Below are positions 25,213 through 36,975 of a stretch of 64,000 nucleotides of DNA, in pieces (the stretch's first letter is position 1; each line of letters begins with the position of its first letter). The position numbers and the translations under genes were made by a program. Source of the DNA: Mya arenaria (Eukaryota > Mollusca > Bivalvia > Myida > Myidae); NCBI RefSeq assembly GCF_026914265.1, contig NC_069133.1, positions 627,501 through 691,500 of the forward strand, given 5' to 3'. The notes beneath the pieces were generated by a model that saw nothing but the letters and a program-made list of their open reading frames with translations, did not search any database and was not told where the DNA came from.

Positions 25213-26515
25213 TTATGATCGAATAAGAACCTTTCCAATATATTCAGAGCAAATAAAAGTGAAAATTACTGTCTGTAACAACAAACTTGGCAATATGTCC
25301 AAGAAGTAACCCGAAGTTGCTTGCGCATACAGAATGTATCCTGGCCGTACTATGAGTAAGACAATAGTAATGTATAAAAGAACGGCAACCATGTCGATTA
25401 AAACACATTCAGTCACTATGTTGGACAAATAAACACCTCAGTAAGGCTTTTACTTTTGAATTTTCGACTAGTTGCATGTCTCTGTATTTCTGATTGTAAA
25501 AATGGCGTAGATTGCATTGTGTCTCTTTCAAGCAGTGTGATGTCGAGCAGAGAGTATCCGGCTACGATGTAAGATTTGATAGATCTTGTAAATATTTTTA
25601 TTTCAAGATGAATAATAAAATCATAATTCAAATAAATTTATACATAAGTTAGCATACCCGTTTGTTTTGTCCTGTTCCTGCAAAGAGCAACCAGCACGGT
25701 GAACATGACGGGTAGGTATATCACTAAATATTCCACCAGAATAGCCCATCTTTCCTCGTAAACGTTTTTCTGACACACGAACAAGAATACGGTAAAGTGC
25801 TGACTTCCATATGTCCCAAGCGTCTCAAGCGAATGTTGTGTAACTGGAAGTGGGCTATTTTGCGGCACAATCTTGATTACGGAAAAACTTCCTGTGATGA
25901 TGCAACCAAGTGTGCCTGCGTATGCTAGACACGAAGACATCGACCGTTTAAAGTTCTGAACAAAAACATTATGCACGATTAACACGAGCACAACCCCGTT
26001 GGCAAACGCCTCCGTCATCGAGTAATCCAAGCACGAGTCGACGCTCGGAGGTCCCTGTTGTACGCGTCTTTTCATGTAATTTTCAGCAATTGTCAACATG
26101 CGCACGCTTGCGATCAGATGGAAAAATCCAGAGAGCACCACTGCGACCAGCGTCGTGGTATTTCGGCAGTACTTCCGCATTAAGACTAGATGACCGACAC
26201 AGATGGCGCCGGCCATGAGGGCCGTGAATATCAAGCCGCTCTGAAAGAGCTGAAAGATGAACATCACATGACTAAGGTCGTCAGTCTGCTGAGATGCATG
26301 AAGGGTGGTGCCCTGACCCATGTATACTGTCTGTAATGAAATAACCAACGAACTTTATAGGTATACAACGTATGGTCCAGTTTCAAGTCAAATGATAACC
26401 AAGCGCCAATGAAACTGTAAACACACATTAATATTCGAAACAGTTCGCATGTATCAGTTATTAAGGTTTGTGTGTTAAACTTACCATCCGTTCGTGAGTG
26501 TTTATATCCGTTCAT
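25213..26515 (-). CDS. Seven-helix membrane protein, three-exon model with one frame break
   Basis: Exon 1 is 26515-26485 (ATG, 10 codons, donor G|GTAAGT). Exon 2 is 26326-25658 (acceptor TTACAGACAG|TA, donor G|GTATGC). Exon 3 is 25561-25213 (acceptor ATCGTAG|CC, stop TAA). Phases agree at both junctions. Exon 2 encodes five hydrophobic helices: around FQSGLIFTALMAGAICVGHL, LVAVVLSGFFHLIASV, GVVLVLIVHNVFV, AGTLGCIITGSFSVI and VEYLVIYLPVMFTVLVAL. Exon 3 encodes a polar loop (QSEIQRHATSRKFKSKSLTE) and two more helices (VAVLLYITIVLLIV; SLLLQTVIFTFICSEYIG). Loop and helix 6 are in different frames, so a one-base break lies near 25440: either a pseudogene change, a sequence error or a mis-called border. 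The layout is that of a rhodopsin-type receptor, with Cys before helix 3, but no DRY or NPxxY motif is present. I do not recognise the subfamily. Confidence 0.6.
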
Positions 26516-27390
26516 ATTGTTAATACAATAATCGACTGAAAGATTACAGCCGATTAAATATTTAAAACGGCATAATTATAAACGTTCAAAAACTATTTTC
26601 AATACTTAGTTAAGTTACTTTGGTATTTAAATGTAAACATCAATGCATTGTAGACATCAATGCAATTTGAGTGTTATTGAAATAGTTGGAAATATGATAC
26701 CTTTAACAGTAACCCAAGCTTTTTAAAGCGAATTTATTTGCGATGCAATTAGGATTCCAGTAGTATATATTATTATCCGGATAGAATATAACACTTTTAA
26801 AACACAATTTACCGATTAAAACAGAACCAAATTAATAGATTTTTCTCGTTCACGTAAACTTCGATAACGTGGATAAGTTATTTTCTAATTTGAGCAAGGC
26901 AGGACAAGATCTGCACGAACGTTAGTCGTATCAAAACCAAACGTAGCAAAAACGTTTCCAGCTTTCTTATTTGATGTTATTATTTTATTAAGTCGGATTT
27001 TGGAAGATTGTAAAAGCATGTAAGTTTCAAATAGATAAACCAACAAACAACTTGATTACGAGCAATTATGCAATTCATGTTTTTATTCCTAAAATATCAA
27101 TGCGCTGCGCCACAGGATGAGGTAAAAAAGTAAAAATAAAGTTATTTATTTTGCATTGTTCCGTAATACATTCATTAACTTTCCTTAAAAGCTTAAACAA
27201 GATACTGCAAGAAACAGGTTTATTACTTGCAGTCATACAATTCATAAATTAATCAATTTCAGCGTTCTGCTCCTCGCGGTCGTGAAAAAAAGATATTTGG
27301 AACATTATTTCATTGTTATTTTTTTTATATCCGTCAAACAACGATATATATGGAGAAAATGAAAAATATAGCAAAATATATCAATTCCAT
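26516..27390. other. AT-rich interval, no gene seen
   Basis: This is the region upstream of the membrane protein gene and may hold its promoter. No motif strong enough to call was seen. Confidence 0.4.
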
Positions 27391-27393
27391 ATA

Positions 27394-27871
27394 AGGGCCC
27401 AGTAGAGGTCTAGGAAGTTTTATCAACAAAGTGCATAACCAAGTGAAAGACCTTGGCTTCAAACCATATGAGAAGTTGTAGAATTATTGTGTTGTACCGG
27501 TCGTGGATTTTTGTAGCTCAGTCTGGGGAATCAAGCAGTTGCAACCCTCAGACAAAGACCACAATTGCGCAATGAGATACAACATTGGCGTACATAGATT
27601 CGCCCTAGTTCCCACGCTTACTGGCGACACAGGACGGATCCCAACCCGTTACCACCGATGGATCAACATGCTACGCCGCTGGAACAGGCTCGTGCTTAAG
27701 GACCGAAACAGACCGTGTGCCCAGACGTTTGAAATGGACTATTACAGTTGTTTATGCCATTGGTCAAGCGAGGTAAATGAGATCATGACACACATAGGGC
27801 AAACAGACAGTTTTGATGTCAAATCACCTGTTGATCTCTCAAATTTACAACATCTTGTGCGGAACCATTAA
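27394..27871 (+). mobile_element. LINE ORF2 C-terminal fragment, third type
   Basis: One frame runs from GPSRGLGSFINKVHNQ through FKPYEKL, an in-frame stop at 27479, then VVPVVDFCSSVWGIKQ, MRYNIGVHRFALVPTLTGDT, RRWNRLV, and a polar tail to the stop at 27869. This matches the post-RT region of mollusc non-LTR elements ('G.iink.k.....y..Y.kL...gVvPilDYcs.vWG....n.iq.rAiRf.LGvhkfaP..ai.GdmGw'). It is GC-richer than its surroundings, so it is probably younger than they are. The ORF starting at 27503 is not an independent gene. Confidence 0.85.
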
Positions 27872-28420
27872 ATAAACATTTGGTCAACGGAGGTTAGTTC
27901 TATTCCGAAATTGAGAACGTAAACAGTGTTCAAGCCGATTGCTATTTGAACTTTGGCACAGTTATGCACTGGTATATTATATTTTAGAATCGAAACCGGG
28001 CGGTATCTATTTAAACCTGCAGATACAAGACGTTGTAGGCTATGAGATGCCTAAGAAGCTGAGAATGAGTGTCATTAGTATTAAAATGCGCATTGTATAC
28101 TAAAACAAGAACTTTAGTCTTGTGATTTCTGAATATCATTTCATTAATCTTACTTACATTGAAGAATAAGCGTTTCCGAATCGTCGAACCAATCGTTCCA
28201 GTTAGATCGCTCGTGAACAGTAGCCCTCGGGACCTGCAGGCGTACGTTTACCATTTTAGCTACCGTTCAATTACTTTCTACAAAGGAAGCCTTACAGTTT
28301 TAAGTTATCAACAATGTTTTTGTTTGTGTACCGTACTGGTATATGTGTTTTGTGCATTAAAACTTTCTGTGTGAATATTAATAAAGTTGAATTTTTATTC
28401 AAATGGTAATAGAATAATAC

Positions 28421-28565
28421 TATCAGTCATGTTTCCCCGGTCCGGATAGAAAAATCCGACCCGAGGGCACCTGCGTTGCCCTGTTATGAGGCTTGCCGAG
28501 TTACCGGCTACGCAACGTGCCCGAGGGTCGAATGTTTCTATCCGGAACGGACACGCATGATATTT
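28421..28565. mobile_element. Fold-back (inverted-repeat) element
   Basis: The two halves are near-complementary: left CCGGATAGAAAAATCCGACC followed by CGAGGGCACCTGCGTTGCC, right GCAACGTGCCCGAGGGTCG followed by TTTCTATCCGGAACGGACA. The arms are about 50 bp with a spacer of about 45 bp. It is GC-rich in an AT-rich setting. The ORF reading through it on the minus strand is not a gene. Confidence 0.8.
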
Positions 28566-28875
28566 ATTTATTCTAGCATACCTTAAATAACATTTTTTGT
28601 TAAGAAAATACAAAAAACAATAACGCATTTTTGTACATTTCACCAAAAAGCGCGTGGCGATGATGTTTACTGACGTATTGGTGCGCAATAATTTGTATTT
28701 ACTACATACGTCAATAAGTTCCTTCGATATCACGTCTTTTAAGGGTTATTTTGTTTTGTTTTGTAGGTATATTTTTTAGTAAAGTTAATGTTAATGGAAC
28801 TCATCTATAGAAATCTTATAATTATGATTGCATAAAGTGTATAATAAAAGAAATAGAAAGTATTACATCTGCGTG

Positions 28876-28906
28876 CCCATCTGGCATGGGAAGATGCCAG
28901 ATGGAG
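28876..28906. repeat. Short perfect-arm palindrome
   Basis: CATCTGGCAT and ATGCCAGATG form 10-11 bp arms around a short spacer. It lies just before the LINE tail copy at 28930. Confidence 0.8.
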
Positions 28907-28929
28907 TTTTCAAGCAAGGCTAAATTCAC

Positions 28930-29650
28930 CGGAAATTGAACAAACTGCAGTCGAAAGCAAGAATCGGAATACCATTTTCTTTTAGTATTCCCAAAATTCC
29001 GGGATATAGGTAAACAATTCCATAAACCATACTGTTGCCAATGGCCTAATATACACAAGTTTGCAAAACTAATATGCGAAGAAACCATTAACACAACCAT
29101 GAATATGGCAAAATGTATATACCACAAATAGCTTCAGAATTTAACACACATGACAATTTCATAAGATGGACAGTTTACATATGAATTATATTATAAGAAT
29201 TATTTGAAATTACCATACATTGCTGCAACTAATTCACTATGTATCCACGGTTGGAATATCATTCAAAAATTTATTATACTTTTCATTCATAGCAAGTTCG
29301 CCAGTTGTAGTAATAAACACGAACATTAATAAACACGAATTAGCTCATGATTTTCACGATTGGATTAATCCTACATCTGTTAAAAAAACATTCGGACTTT
29401 GGTGAATAACTTGTTTAAATTTTAGTTCAAACAAATTGCTAATGAAAAAGTAATTTTATATAAGCATTCTAGATTTACCTTTAATTACAATATAGTTCAC
29501 TACTACTGATTAACAATCATTTATCTTTTTGTTCACATTTTATTATTATGCTTTTCGCTAAATTTTACCTGTTTGCTCGTCAACTATTTGTATGCTTTGG
29601 GCATAATTGCCTGAAATGAATTCAAAGTTGTTGTTGTTGTTGTTGTATAT
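28930..29650 (+). mobile_element. LINE 3' end with (TTG)n tail, second copy of the 19.2 kb LINE
   Basis: The plus frame reads ESEYHFLLVFPKFRDI, FHKPYC, IHKFAKLICEET and a stop near 29131, nearly identical to 19223-19444. It is followed by about 500 bp of non-coding 3' sequence ending in (TTG)n at 29627-29646, as is usual for LINE 3' termini. Homology to the 19 kb copy begins at about 28930. Confidence 0.85.
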
Positions 29651-29777
29651 AAATAGTTCAATGCTTTCCCTATTGACATCTTTAATGATTATGTAAAATA
29701 ATAATTCATGAATTATGTGTCATAATTAACTTATATGATTATTTCAATCAGCCTTTAAGTGTACTAAGTATTTCCAT

Positions 29778-30385
29778 GAAACTGCTTGATCATACTATGT
29801 CAGTATGAATCGTTCAAACACGTCAAGATTAATATATAAACTGCACTTTATATTTTTCGATTCGAAATACGATATTTTTAAACCATGTTGTTATATTATA
29901 CATGTTTTAAACTCAAAGTCGCCAACGATTAAATAGCTGTATACGTTGTTGCGATTGCATATAAAGTTACTTTTTGGCATTTATGGGAAACCCTCTATTT
30001 ACTAGTTTTGGAATTTGTTCGATTGGAACGAAATGGCATTCTTGTTATTGTCATAGGTTGAGAAAAAACATACATTAAACTATCTCCTATTACAACAGTG
30101 AACGTTATCAAACATAATATTAATATCGTACCCCGATATAACTTTTAGCATATTTAACAAACTGAATATGTTTCCGGTGTGCCTCGCTATTTCAGAGATC
30201 GTTAGGTACGTTATTTATTGCATTTGCAGAATATTTCCTATTTCTAAAATGGACAGGAAATAAACATTTAGCATCGGAAGAGAGCCAAACTGTGTGGAAA
30301 AAGCAACATATCCTAAGGCATTGAGTTATTAATCAACCCATTCCGTTTTTGACTGTCGTTCTACATCAATGACTTTTCTTATATT
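29778..30385 (+). repeat. Segmental duplication 1, copy B (flank part)
   Basis: It aligns with 19456-20030 (ACTGCTTGATCATACTATGT, ATAGCTGTATACGT, TTACTTTTTGGCATTT, GTCATAGGTTG, AACATAATATTAATATCGTA). Because the LINE tail and its flank are both duplicated, this is a duplicated segment and not two insertions. Confidence 0.9.
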
Positions 30386-30788
30386 CACACATCCATATTT
30401 ATGCATTCAGAAAAATAGTATCTTGATTATAATGATTAAAATTCAACTGATAAGGTTGAGCTATGGTCATACTTACGCTTAAATAGTGATGTTAAAAGTT
30501 ATTGTTCTATAATTTTATTTCTTGTAACATTCACTTTCAATATTGAATATATTTTCTTTGTAATCGGATCGGTCGCCTAGGTGAGAAACGTTGGCGATAA
30601 CAACTGAACGTACAGGACAACCGGATGTCATAGTTTGAACAGGATGCATACTGTATTTTTTTTCTGCTTTTTTAACAATTTAAGACCTCTTTGAAATTTC
30701 GCGTTGGTATTGTTAACAGTTAACATGCTTCCTTAAAGTCTGTGGGCTCTGTCTGACTTCAATGATACAATTTATTATCTGAAGTTAT

Positions 30789-30825
30789 GATAAGATAAGA
30801 TAAGATAATCTTTATTTAAAGTCGG
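30789..30825 (+). repeat. (GATAA)n run followed by ATCTTTATTTAAAGTCGG
   Basis: Four GATAA units are followed by the ATCTTTATT block. This looks like the 3' tail of a non-LTR element or SINE, but no body was recognised upstream. Confidence 0.5.
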
Positions 30826-31132
30826 TTATGATAAACATAAATAACACCAGCTGATAGCTATTTTCCGATATAATAGATTATCCAATAACAGACAAACAAA
30901 AGACCTGAAAAGATTCAAGATCATAATATCACATGTTAAAATGTTAATACATAGGCTGCAATAAGATTATAGTGTTACGAGCCAGGCGTAACGAGAAAAA
31001 CAAAGCCAGCAACAAACTTTACAAAATTTATTATGTGAAAGTTACAATGTTGAAATACAATTTGAATACTTGTTTTACACTTCCAAATAGCTTGAATAAT
31101 TCCAATCCTGGGTTATGTCCTTTTTCCAATTT

Positions 31133-31291
31133 TAAATATTTATACCAAAAGCTACAGAAACAAGCTCAGAAGCAAAACGTTTAAACATAAACCCGGTTTA
31201 ACGGCACTGGGCAAACGCCAAAGACATAGAACATGAAATCACAAACAAGAAACAGTGAAGAACAGCACAGTGCATACATACTATATATATG

Positions 31292-31325
<34 letters not shown>
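31133..31325 (-). repeat. Repeat family A, 5'-truncated copy A4
   Basis: In reverse complement it runs from the TA tract (31281-31325) through GCACTGTGCTGTTC, TATGTCTTTGGCGTTTG, AAACCGGGTTTATGTTTAAA, TCTGAGCTTGTTTCTGTAG and an ATAAATATTTAAA tail. The part left of the TA tract is missing. Confidence 0.88.
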
Positions 31326-31762
31326 AACTAGTATGAGTATGCAATGTGCACTGTTAACAATATGTATGCATAATGTACCAAGTGAAACTATATATTGACA
31401 TCTTTTAATCCAGCAACAAGTATTCAAAAGAACATATGCATCAATAACAGGTTTTCAATAACAAAGTTACCCCAGATAACAGTCACTTTGGCACCCTTGT
31501 CCTTTCATATATTGTGGTATGAATGTTGTGACTTTTTTTACAGTTTTTAATGAAATTACGTTACAATTGGTAGAAGTGACAAGTAGTGCAAGCAATTGTA
31601 AATATAGAGATGTAGGCCTTGGATTTGTCAAACACTACATAATATTGATGCACTTTAGGTGAACGCTTTCTGTCTCAAACTGCTTAAACAGATTACATAG
31701 AAAATTATAACATTGATTTCAGGGACGGGAAAGGTAGCATCGTTTACTGTAAATCTATATCA

Positions 31763-32068
31763 TCAAAGTAGTATTGCTTCCGAGAATGCCCAAGTAATAG
31801 TGTCACGTTTTGGCCGCATCGTTATGCCCTGTTTTTTACTCAAACTATTTGCAAGTCTAAGCCGGGTATCACAATGTGCCACGTTGTTGCCATAGGCTAG
31901 CAATGTGTTAGACACGCTGTCGTTTCGTTGAAATCCCATTTGACACAATTGACAACGAATTTCAAAGTCAGAGTGTGTCTCATTGTCGCTTGGGCGTCGC
32001 CACGTTTGTACACGATGTGCTTCGATATGCATCGCTGCTGCAACGCTGCAAATGCACGTAAATTTTTA
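31763..32068 (-). CDS. Unrecognised open frame, about 95 codons
   Basis: This minus-strand frame runs from about 32068 (after a stop), with the first ATG at 32032, to the stop at 31763. It includes VQTWRRPSDNETHSDFEI, CQLCQMGF and GITMRPKRDTI. The Cys-x-x-Cys and the basic, low-hydrophobic content look protein-like, and GC content is above the surroundings. An acceptor-like CATTTGCAG lies upstream. I find no family match and no partner exon, so it may be chance. Confidence 0.2.
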
Positions 32069-32395
32069 ACACGTTATTTACTTTCTGACTGGCTAGCCTC
32101 ATTATAAAATAAATAATTACTGATTTGACCTCCTGGTAAGGTACATTTGTCGCACATGATCGTGGGACCCGCTCCCCCGTCTTCTTGTATCCTCTTCTCT
32201 ATTGAGCAGTAACATGTTTTGCAGCATGTCTTGGTCCAGGGCTAAAACAGCATACGCCATTTATACATATTATCAAGAGGTTCAACACTTAGTCTTAGCA
32301 AAAACAAAATGATTTGCGGCCCTGGATAGAGATGATTATATGCGGTCTCTGGCGGATGGCAACAGACATCCTTCTCGCGGCAGATCATATAATAT

Positions 32396-32600
32396 ATGGC
32401 GAATGACAAAGTATCAAAACGTACCAAAATATAGCAGAAACGTACCGCAACGTCAAGCAATGTAGAGCTTCGTAGCGTTACGCAGATCATAATGGAGTAC
32501 CACGTATTACAACGTATCATAACGTGACAAAGCGTGGCATAACGCGTAACGAGGAACGAGGCAACAACATCGCATAGCGCAGCATAACGTATCATCAAAG
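32396..32600. repeat. Diverged ~10 bp periodic repeat with ACGTA/AACG core
   Basis: The plus strand is a string of units near 10 bp ending in ACG or CGTA (TATTACAACG, TATCATAACG, TGACAAAGCG, TGGCATAACG, and further left AACGTACC, AACGTCAAGC). Dense CpG is unusual for this AT-rich window. The minus ORF across it is likely a by-product. Confidence 0.6.
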
Positions 32601-33410
32601 GCAAAGGGTGCATCAATCGGCGGGGCGCGCTATATTCACGTTATTTTAAGTTTTTGCTAGGTTTTTGCTTCATTAAACTTCGATCCCGCCACTTTGTTGC
32701 CATGTTGTAGTACGTTGTTGGGAAACAGCAGCGAATTTTAAACATATTTGAAATAACAATTTCTAGAACAGTATAATTGGTCACGTTTTAGCCCTGTTCG
32801 TCTACGTTTGCTCTCGTTGTCAAGATTCAAAACATAGCTAAACGTGGCGGCCGGAACCTGTACATTTTGAATGGGGCAGAATGTTTCATTCCCATTACGT
32901 ATTGTCGAGAGCCGATCTAATACAATGAGTCTGATTTTAATGCGATTGTCGGTCACTGTTAGCACTGTTAATATCGCGTATGAAGCTAAATGCGTAAAAT
33001 ATAAGCCATTTGCGTAACGTGTGAGCACTATTTGTAGCTTTTTACTTGACCAGCTATGCTACATGCGAAAAAAGGCTTAATTGTGGGACATAAACATATG
33101 ATAGGTGTAAATGTTGAGTTCCTTATATCAGAATTTTAATATAACAGTATATAGTAAAAGAACCATAACCCCTAGATCTATCTGTCACCAATTGTTTCCC
33201 TTGATGAGAAAAAAAATATTTATGCTAAATATACGTATATCGGAGTAGAAATTAAAAAAAAAACATTGACCGGCGATAACCCAGGGGTATATTTCTTATT
33301 TAAAGTACAATCAATCTGGCTTTATTTGAAACCGGAATGGTGATAAGTCACATATGGATGTGTTAAGATAGGGCCATGACACTCCATGAATTTACAATTT
33401 CAATTCTTAT

Positions 33411-33435
33411 GTGAAAAACTACAGAAACAAGCTCA
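33411..33435 (-). repeat. Repeat family A, terminal fragment A6
   Basis: In reverse complement it reads GAGCTTGTTTCTGTAGTTTT followed by TCACATAAG. Only the extreme right end of the family is present. Confidence 0.7.
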
Positions 33436-33439
33436 AACG

Positions 33440-34920
33440 TTTCATAACGCAGAAGGGGAGTATCTCTCTTCCGCATCCATCGCAAGCAATTGATGTGTTT
33501 TGAGGCGGTGGGGAGGGTGTTCCGGAGAGGGCCCTGAAATATAATTGATAAAAATGTCAAGCACGATGGGTAGTTTTTCGTTGATCTTTACTTCAGATTA
33601 ATTCCCTTGGAACTATCATATTAGTTATGCACTTTTGGCGCACGATGTCAAATTCGAAGCTCAAACTACATCGAAAACATTTTCATTTAATCTTTTGACC
33701 TATTTTGCTATCTAACTTATAACTGCAGAAATTTGATATTGACCTTGTGCATAGAATTTGCAGAAAACGTATCAATAATGTGCTTGGATTGCCTTGAAAA
33801 AACATTTTGATCTACTTTCATATTTGTGACAATTATGCATAAAAATGATTTGTAAAATAATTATTATTGTTTTTGAATGCATTGACAAACAATAAAGATT
33901 GATCTGGGTTTTTTCAAAGCTACAATTAAAATGAAAATTCCAACCGTGTTATATGGCAGTGCATTCTGTATCAAAGGCTGTAGTCTAAAAATATAGCTTG
34001 ATGATGGTAAGCTCCGGTTCATATTTAGTTTATGTTCTGTTTTTTAAACATATGTGTGATGCGTTAGTGATTTATGGAAATACATTTATGAAAATGCATA
34101 AATCACAACTGGGTGCATTTACAGTTACAATTTCAATTAGGGTCAATTACAGTTTTAATCAAACGATGTATTGTGTGCTTTGACTTTTTATGCATAGTAA
34201 ACTGAAACTATGTTGATGTTATTTAAAAGTGATTATGTGAAATAGAAAAAAAGAAAAACATTTACGAATCAAACCAATACAGATATTGCTCTTTTGACCT
34301 TAGACATGAAATATTCGGTCATTTTATTGCCTATTTAGGTCGAAATAAGGCAACACACTTTAAACTGCCATACCTTGGTTTGTATTGTAAATAGGATACC
34401 TAATCCCGTGACAGAAGTTTATCTCACATGCATTTAACACAACCTTTGATGATAGAATAGCCATTTGCATGTAGTCACTTCATTTAAAAAAAACTCGAAT
34501 ATGCTGATTGTTAGTCATTACGTGTTATTCAATTAGTAGTTAATTTTGAGTTTGGTACTACGTGTCCTTATATTCGTGCATTGGTACTGCAGCTATTTTT
34601 CGCTTTGATTTGATCGTTTGTTGAATGAAAAACAGTATATGGTCAAAAGAGTGGACGCGACAGCACATTTATACTATTTGGTCGCTTTTGAATGCCAATA
34701 TATATTTTAATTTCATATCCTTCAAAACTAAATACAATTCAAGCATATTCTTTCATTCGAACATCAGTTCCGTGGTTCGGTTGTCAGCCGATATGAGAAA
34801 CCCTAACCATATGCGGTTCGGTAGCTAGTGCGTAATTCGATCTTAAACGCAAAGCGGAAGCATATTCATAGCTAACAAACTTTTGGAGAGACGGATGTTT
34901 TCCTGCTTTTAAGCAGTAGA
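33440..34920. other. Interval upstream of the sulfotransferase gene
   Basis: AT-rich with no supported gene. The last 160 bp before the ATG at 34922 (about 34760-34921) is richer in CG and is the likely 5' untranslated and promoter region. No TATA box is obvious. Confidence 0.35.
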
Positions 34921-34921
34921 A

Positions 34922-35042
34922 ATGTTTTTGAGACGAGCACATTGGCTAGTGCGTCGGCGGAGAAATGCTGTGGTATGGACCCTGATGATGGCAGTCGGGA
35001 TATTTGTGTTTATAAACCGCCCCAAAAACCATTTCACTTCAG
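34922..35042 (+). CDS. Carbohydrate sulfotransferase, exon 1 (cytoplasmic tail and membrane anchor)
   Basis: The ATG at 34922 (A at -3) opens 40 codons plus one base, ending at a strong donor CTTCAG|GTAGGA. The peptide starts MFLRRAHWLVRRRRNAVVW and continues with the hydrophobic stretch TLMMAVGIFVFI and then INRPKNHFTS. A short basic tail followed by one helix is the type II signal anchor of Golgi sulfotransferases. The phase (one spare base G) fits the acceptor at 41155, where G plus CG gives Ala. No other exon was found in the 6.1 kb intron, but a short stem exon cannot be ruled out. Confidence 0.7.
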
Positions 35043-35269
35043 GTAGGAATCTTCATCTTGTTGTTTGGTTATTAAATATAACACATTCAATATTATTTTG
35101 CACACATATGTCTTCAGAATAGGTGCTTGTATTGTGTATTTTAGTAAATGTACTATTATAAGAAGTGAGTTTTGGATCCAAATGATTAAAATGGCAAGGC
35201 ATGATTTCACCAAAGTAAATTGATAGGAATTACAGGTTGACAAAAAGCGCATCTTTCTGATAAACCAAT

Positions 35270-35510
35270 GGTCGTTGATTCGAACTCCATACCGTGAGGG
35301 TGTCAATCGGAATAACTCGGCCATCTCCTCCATACGACGAACATTGCATTAGTAAAAGTAGTTTTAACTTGTATTTTGTAAGTACGAAGTTCAAATAGAT
35401 TCCAAAAGAAGTGTACATATTGTTCCAGAAATAATTAAGACAACTTAAAGTTAAGTCCTTAAGCTAAACTGCTAAATTGAAATAACTACGCAGTGTAGAT
35501 ACATTCTAAT
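35270..35510 (-). mobile_element. SINE-like repeat with tRNA Ser/Leu-like head, copy 1
   Basis: On the minus strand, GATGGCCGAGTTATTCCG resembles box A of Ser/Leu tRNAs (TGGCCGAG), and GGAGTTCGAATC about 35 bases later resembles box B. A block at 35445-35495 (AAGTTAAGTC, AACTGCTAAAT, AATAACTACGC) recurs at 36815-36875, tying it to the second copy. It lies inside the sulfotransferase intron. Confidence 0.5.
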
Positions 35511-36629
35511 AATTGAAACATTTAAATGTCCAAATACATTGCGAAATATACAAATTCGGAAGTAATTTTATATATAAGTGTTACATGTTTTTTTCTTTCT
35601 TCCTTTTTAATACAGTGAATCAAAGCATAGTTACCATCTCAGAGCATTAGCTATTTTCCATCTGTATAGGTTATGTATCTAAATGGTTTGTGATTTAAAA
35701 AAAATGTGCTTAACATGCTGAATCTACTTCGTCTATTGTATTTGTTAACATGTTCACCGCATTGTTCGTACTCCTACACCGGATTATATCGAATACATAT
35801 AAGTAACGTTCATTCTACTAGGCTTGACCTGCCTTTGAATTGTTTGGTTTCTGAAAAAGACCCACCAGAAGTACAAACGACTTAAGATGATTAAACTTAT
35901 TATCAATACTCATTTTACTACCATTACAGTAAAATAAAAGTAAGCCATAATCCGTCTTCTATTCATATATATCCTTTTTTGTTTTATCAGTATGCACAAC
36001 CAATTACTAACGATCACAATACTCAATAACACGATAAAAGGACTTCCTTGCAATTCTACAGCATTATTTGCAAAGCGGATGATATCATCAGTATAAGTAT
36101 AAGAACACGATAAACAAAGATTGAATGATAATGATAAAACTGGAATAAGGGTAGGAAGACTCTAGCAGAGCATTTTTTTACAATAATATATCATAATAAA
36201 GACTTATACATGCTCAACGGATACGATAATTGAAGGCATTCGTGTTTTGTACTCATGGTACGATGAATGTGTTACGCAGGCAAATATTCTGGTGTTTATA
36301 CTCGCAAACACGTATCAGAATTCATTCAATGAATTCGATTAAATACCTCGTATATTGCTTGCAAATATTGGCACAGACAACCCTTTTCAGATATAAGAAA
36401 TAAAAGCAATATTTTTTATCTATACACAAATCAGATGTTGTATTTTATCTTAAGTCCAGTCCAATAAGTTAGACATTACAATGCATTTAAATGGAAATAA
36501 AATGCTTGCCTCCACCTATCCTTTAAGTACAGTATGCAACCCTTTTTTAATAAAAAGTGAACTCGCATCTCTGTCGAAACACTTACCATATTATTTTATT
36601 GAACTGATCAATCAAAAGGATATACTTTC

Positions 36630-36975
36630 ATCCATTCGGAACTCCTCGGCCATTTTATCGAAACCTCGGATGTATGCCGGTACATCTGTTGAAGTAGTTC
36701 GTAAAATTTTAATTATATCATTAGGTAAATGTAGTGTTTTAGAGTTGTATTTATTGATCTAAGTTTAAATTTATTGTCATTGAATTGTATTATAGCAAAC
36801 ATAATGAGGAATCCCAAGAGTTAAGTCACAAAGTTTAACTGCTAAATAAAATAACTACGCGATCTACTTGCAGCGGACTTAAACGTACCACTTTTTGAGT
36901 GTGTAAACCATCCAAATATGTCCGAGGTTGTTTTCGATAAAATGGCCGAGGAGTTCCGAATGACTTTCATCTACA
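36630..36975. mobile_element. SINE-like repeat copy 2, with an inverted second head
   Basis: The left arm CATTCGGAACTCCTCGGCCA (36633 on), running on TTTTATCGAAA, is the reverse complement of the right arm TTTCGATAAAATGGCCGAGG (36932 on), which runs on AGTTCCGAATG. The arms, about 30-45 bp, enclose about 270 bp that includes the AACTGCTAAAT/AATAACTACGC block of copy 1. It looks like a head-to-head duplicated SINE or a hairpin element. Confidence 0.6.

Noticed and set aside
28395-28733. 112-codon minus-strand frame
   Set aside because: It crosses the fold-back element at 28421-28565 and shows no family resemblance.
31713-31895. 60-codon plus-strand frame
   Set aside because: It overlaps the longer, more protein-like minus frame (31763-32068) and has no support of its own.
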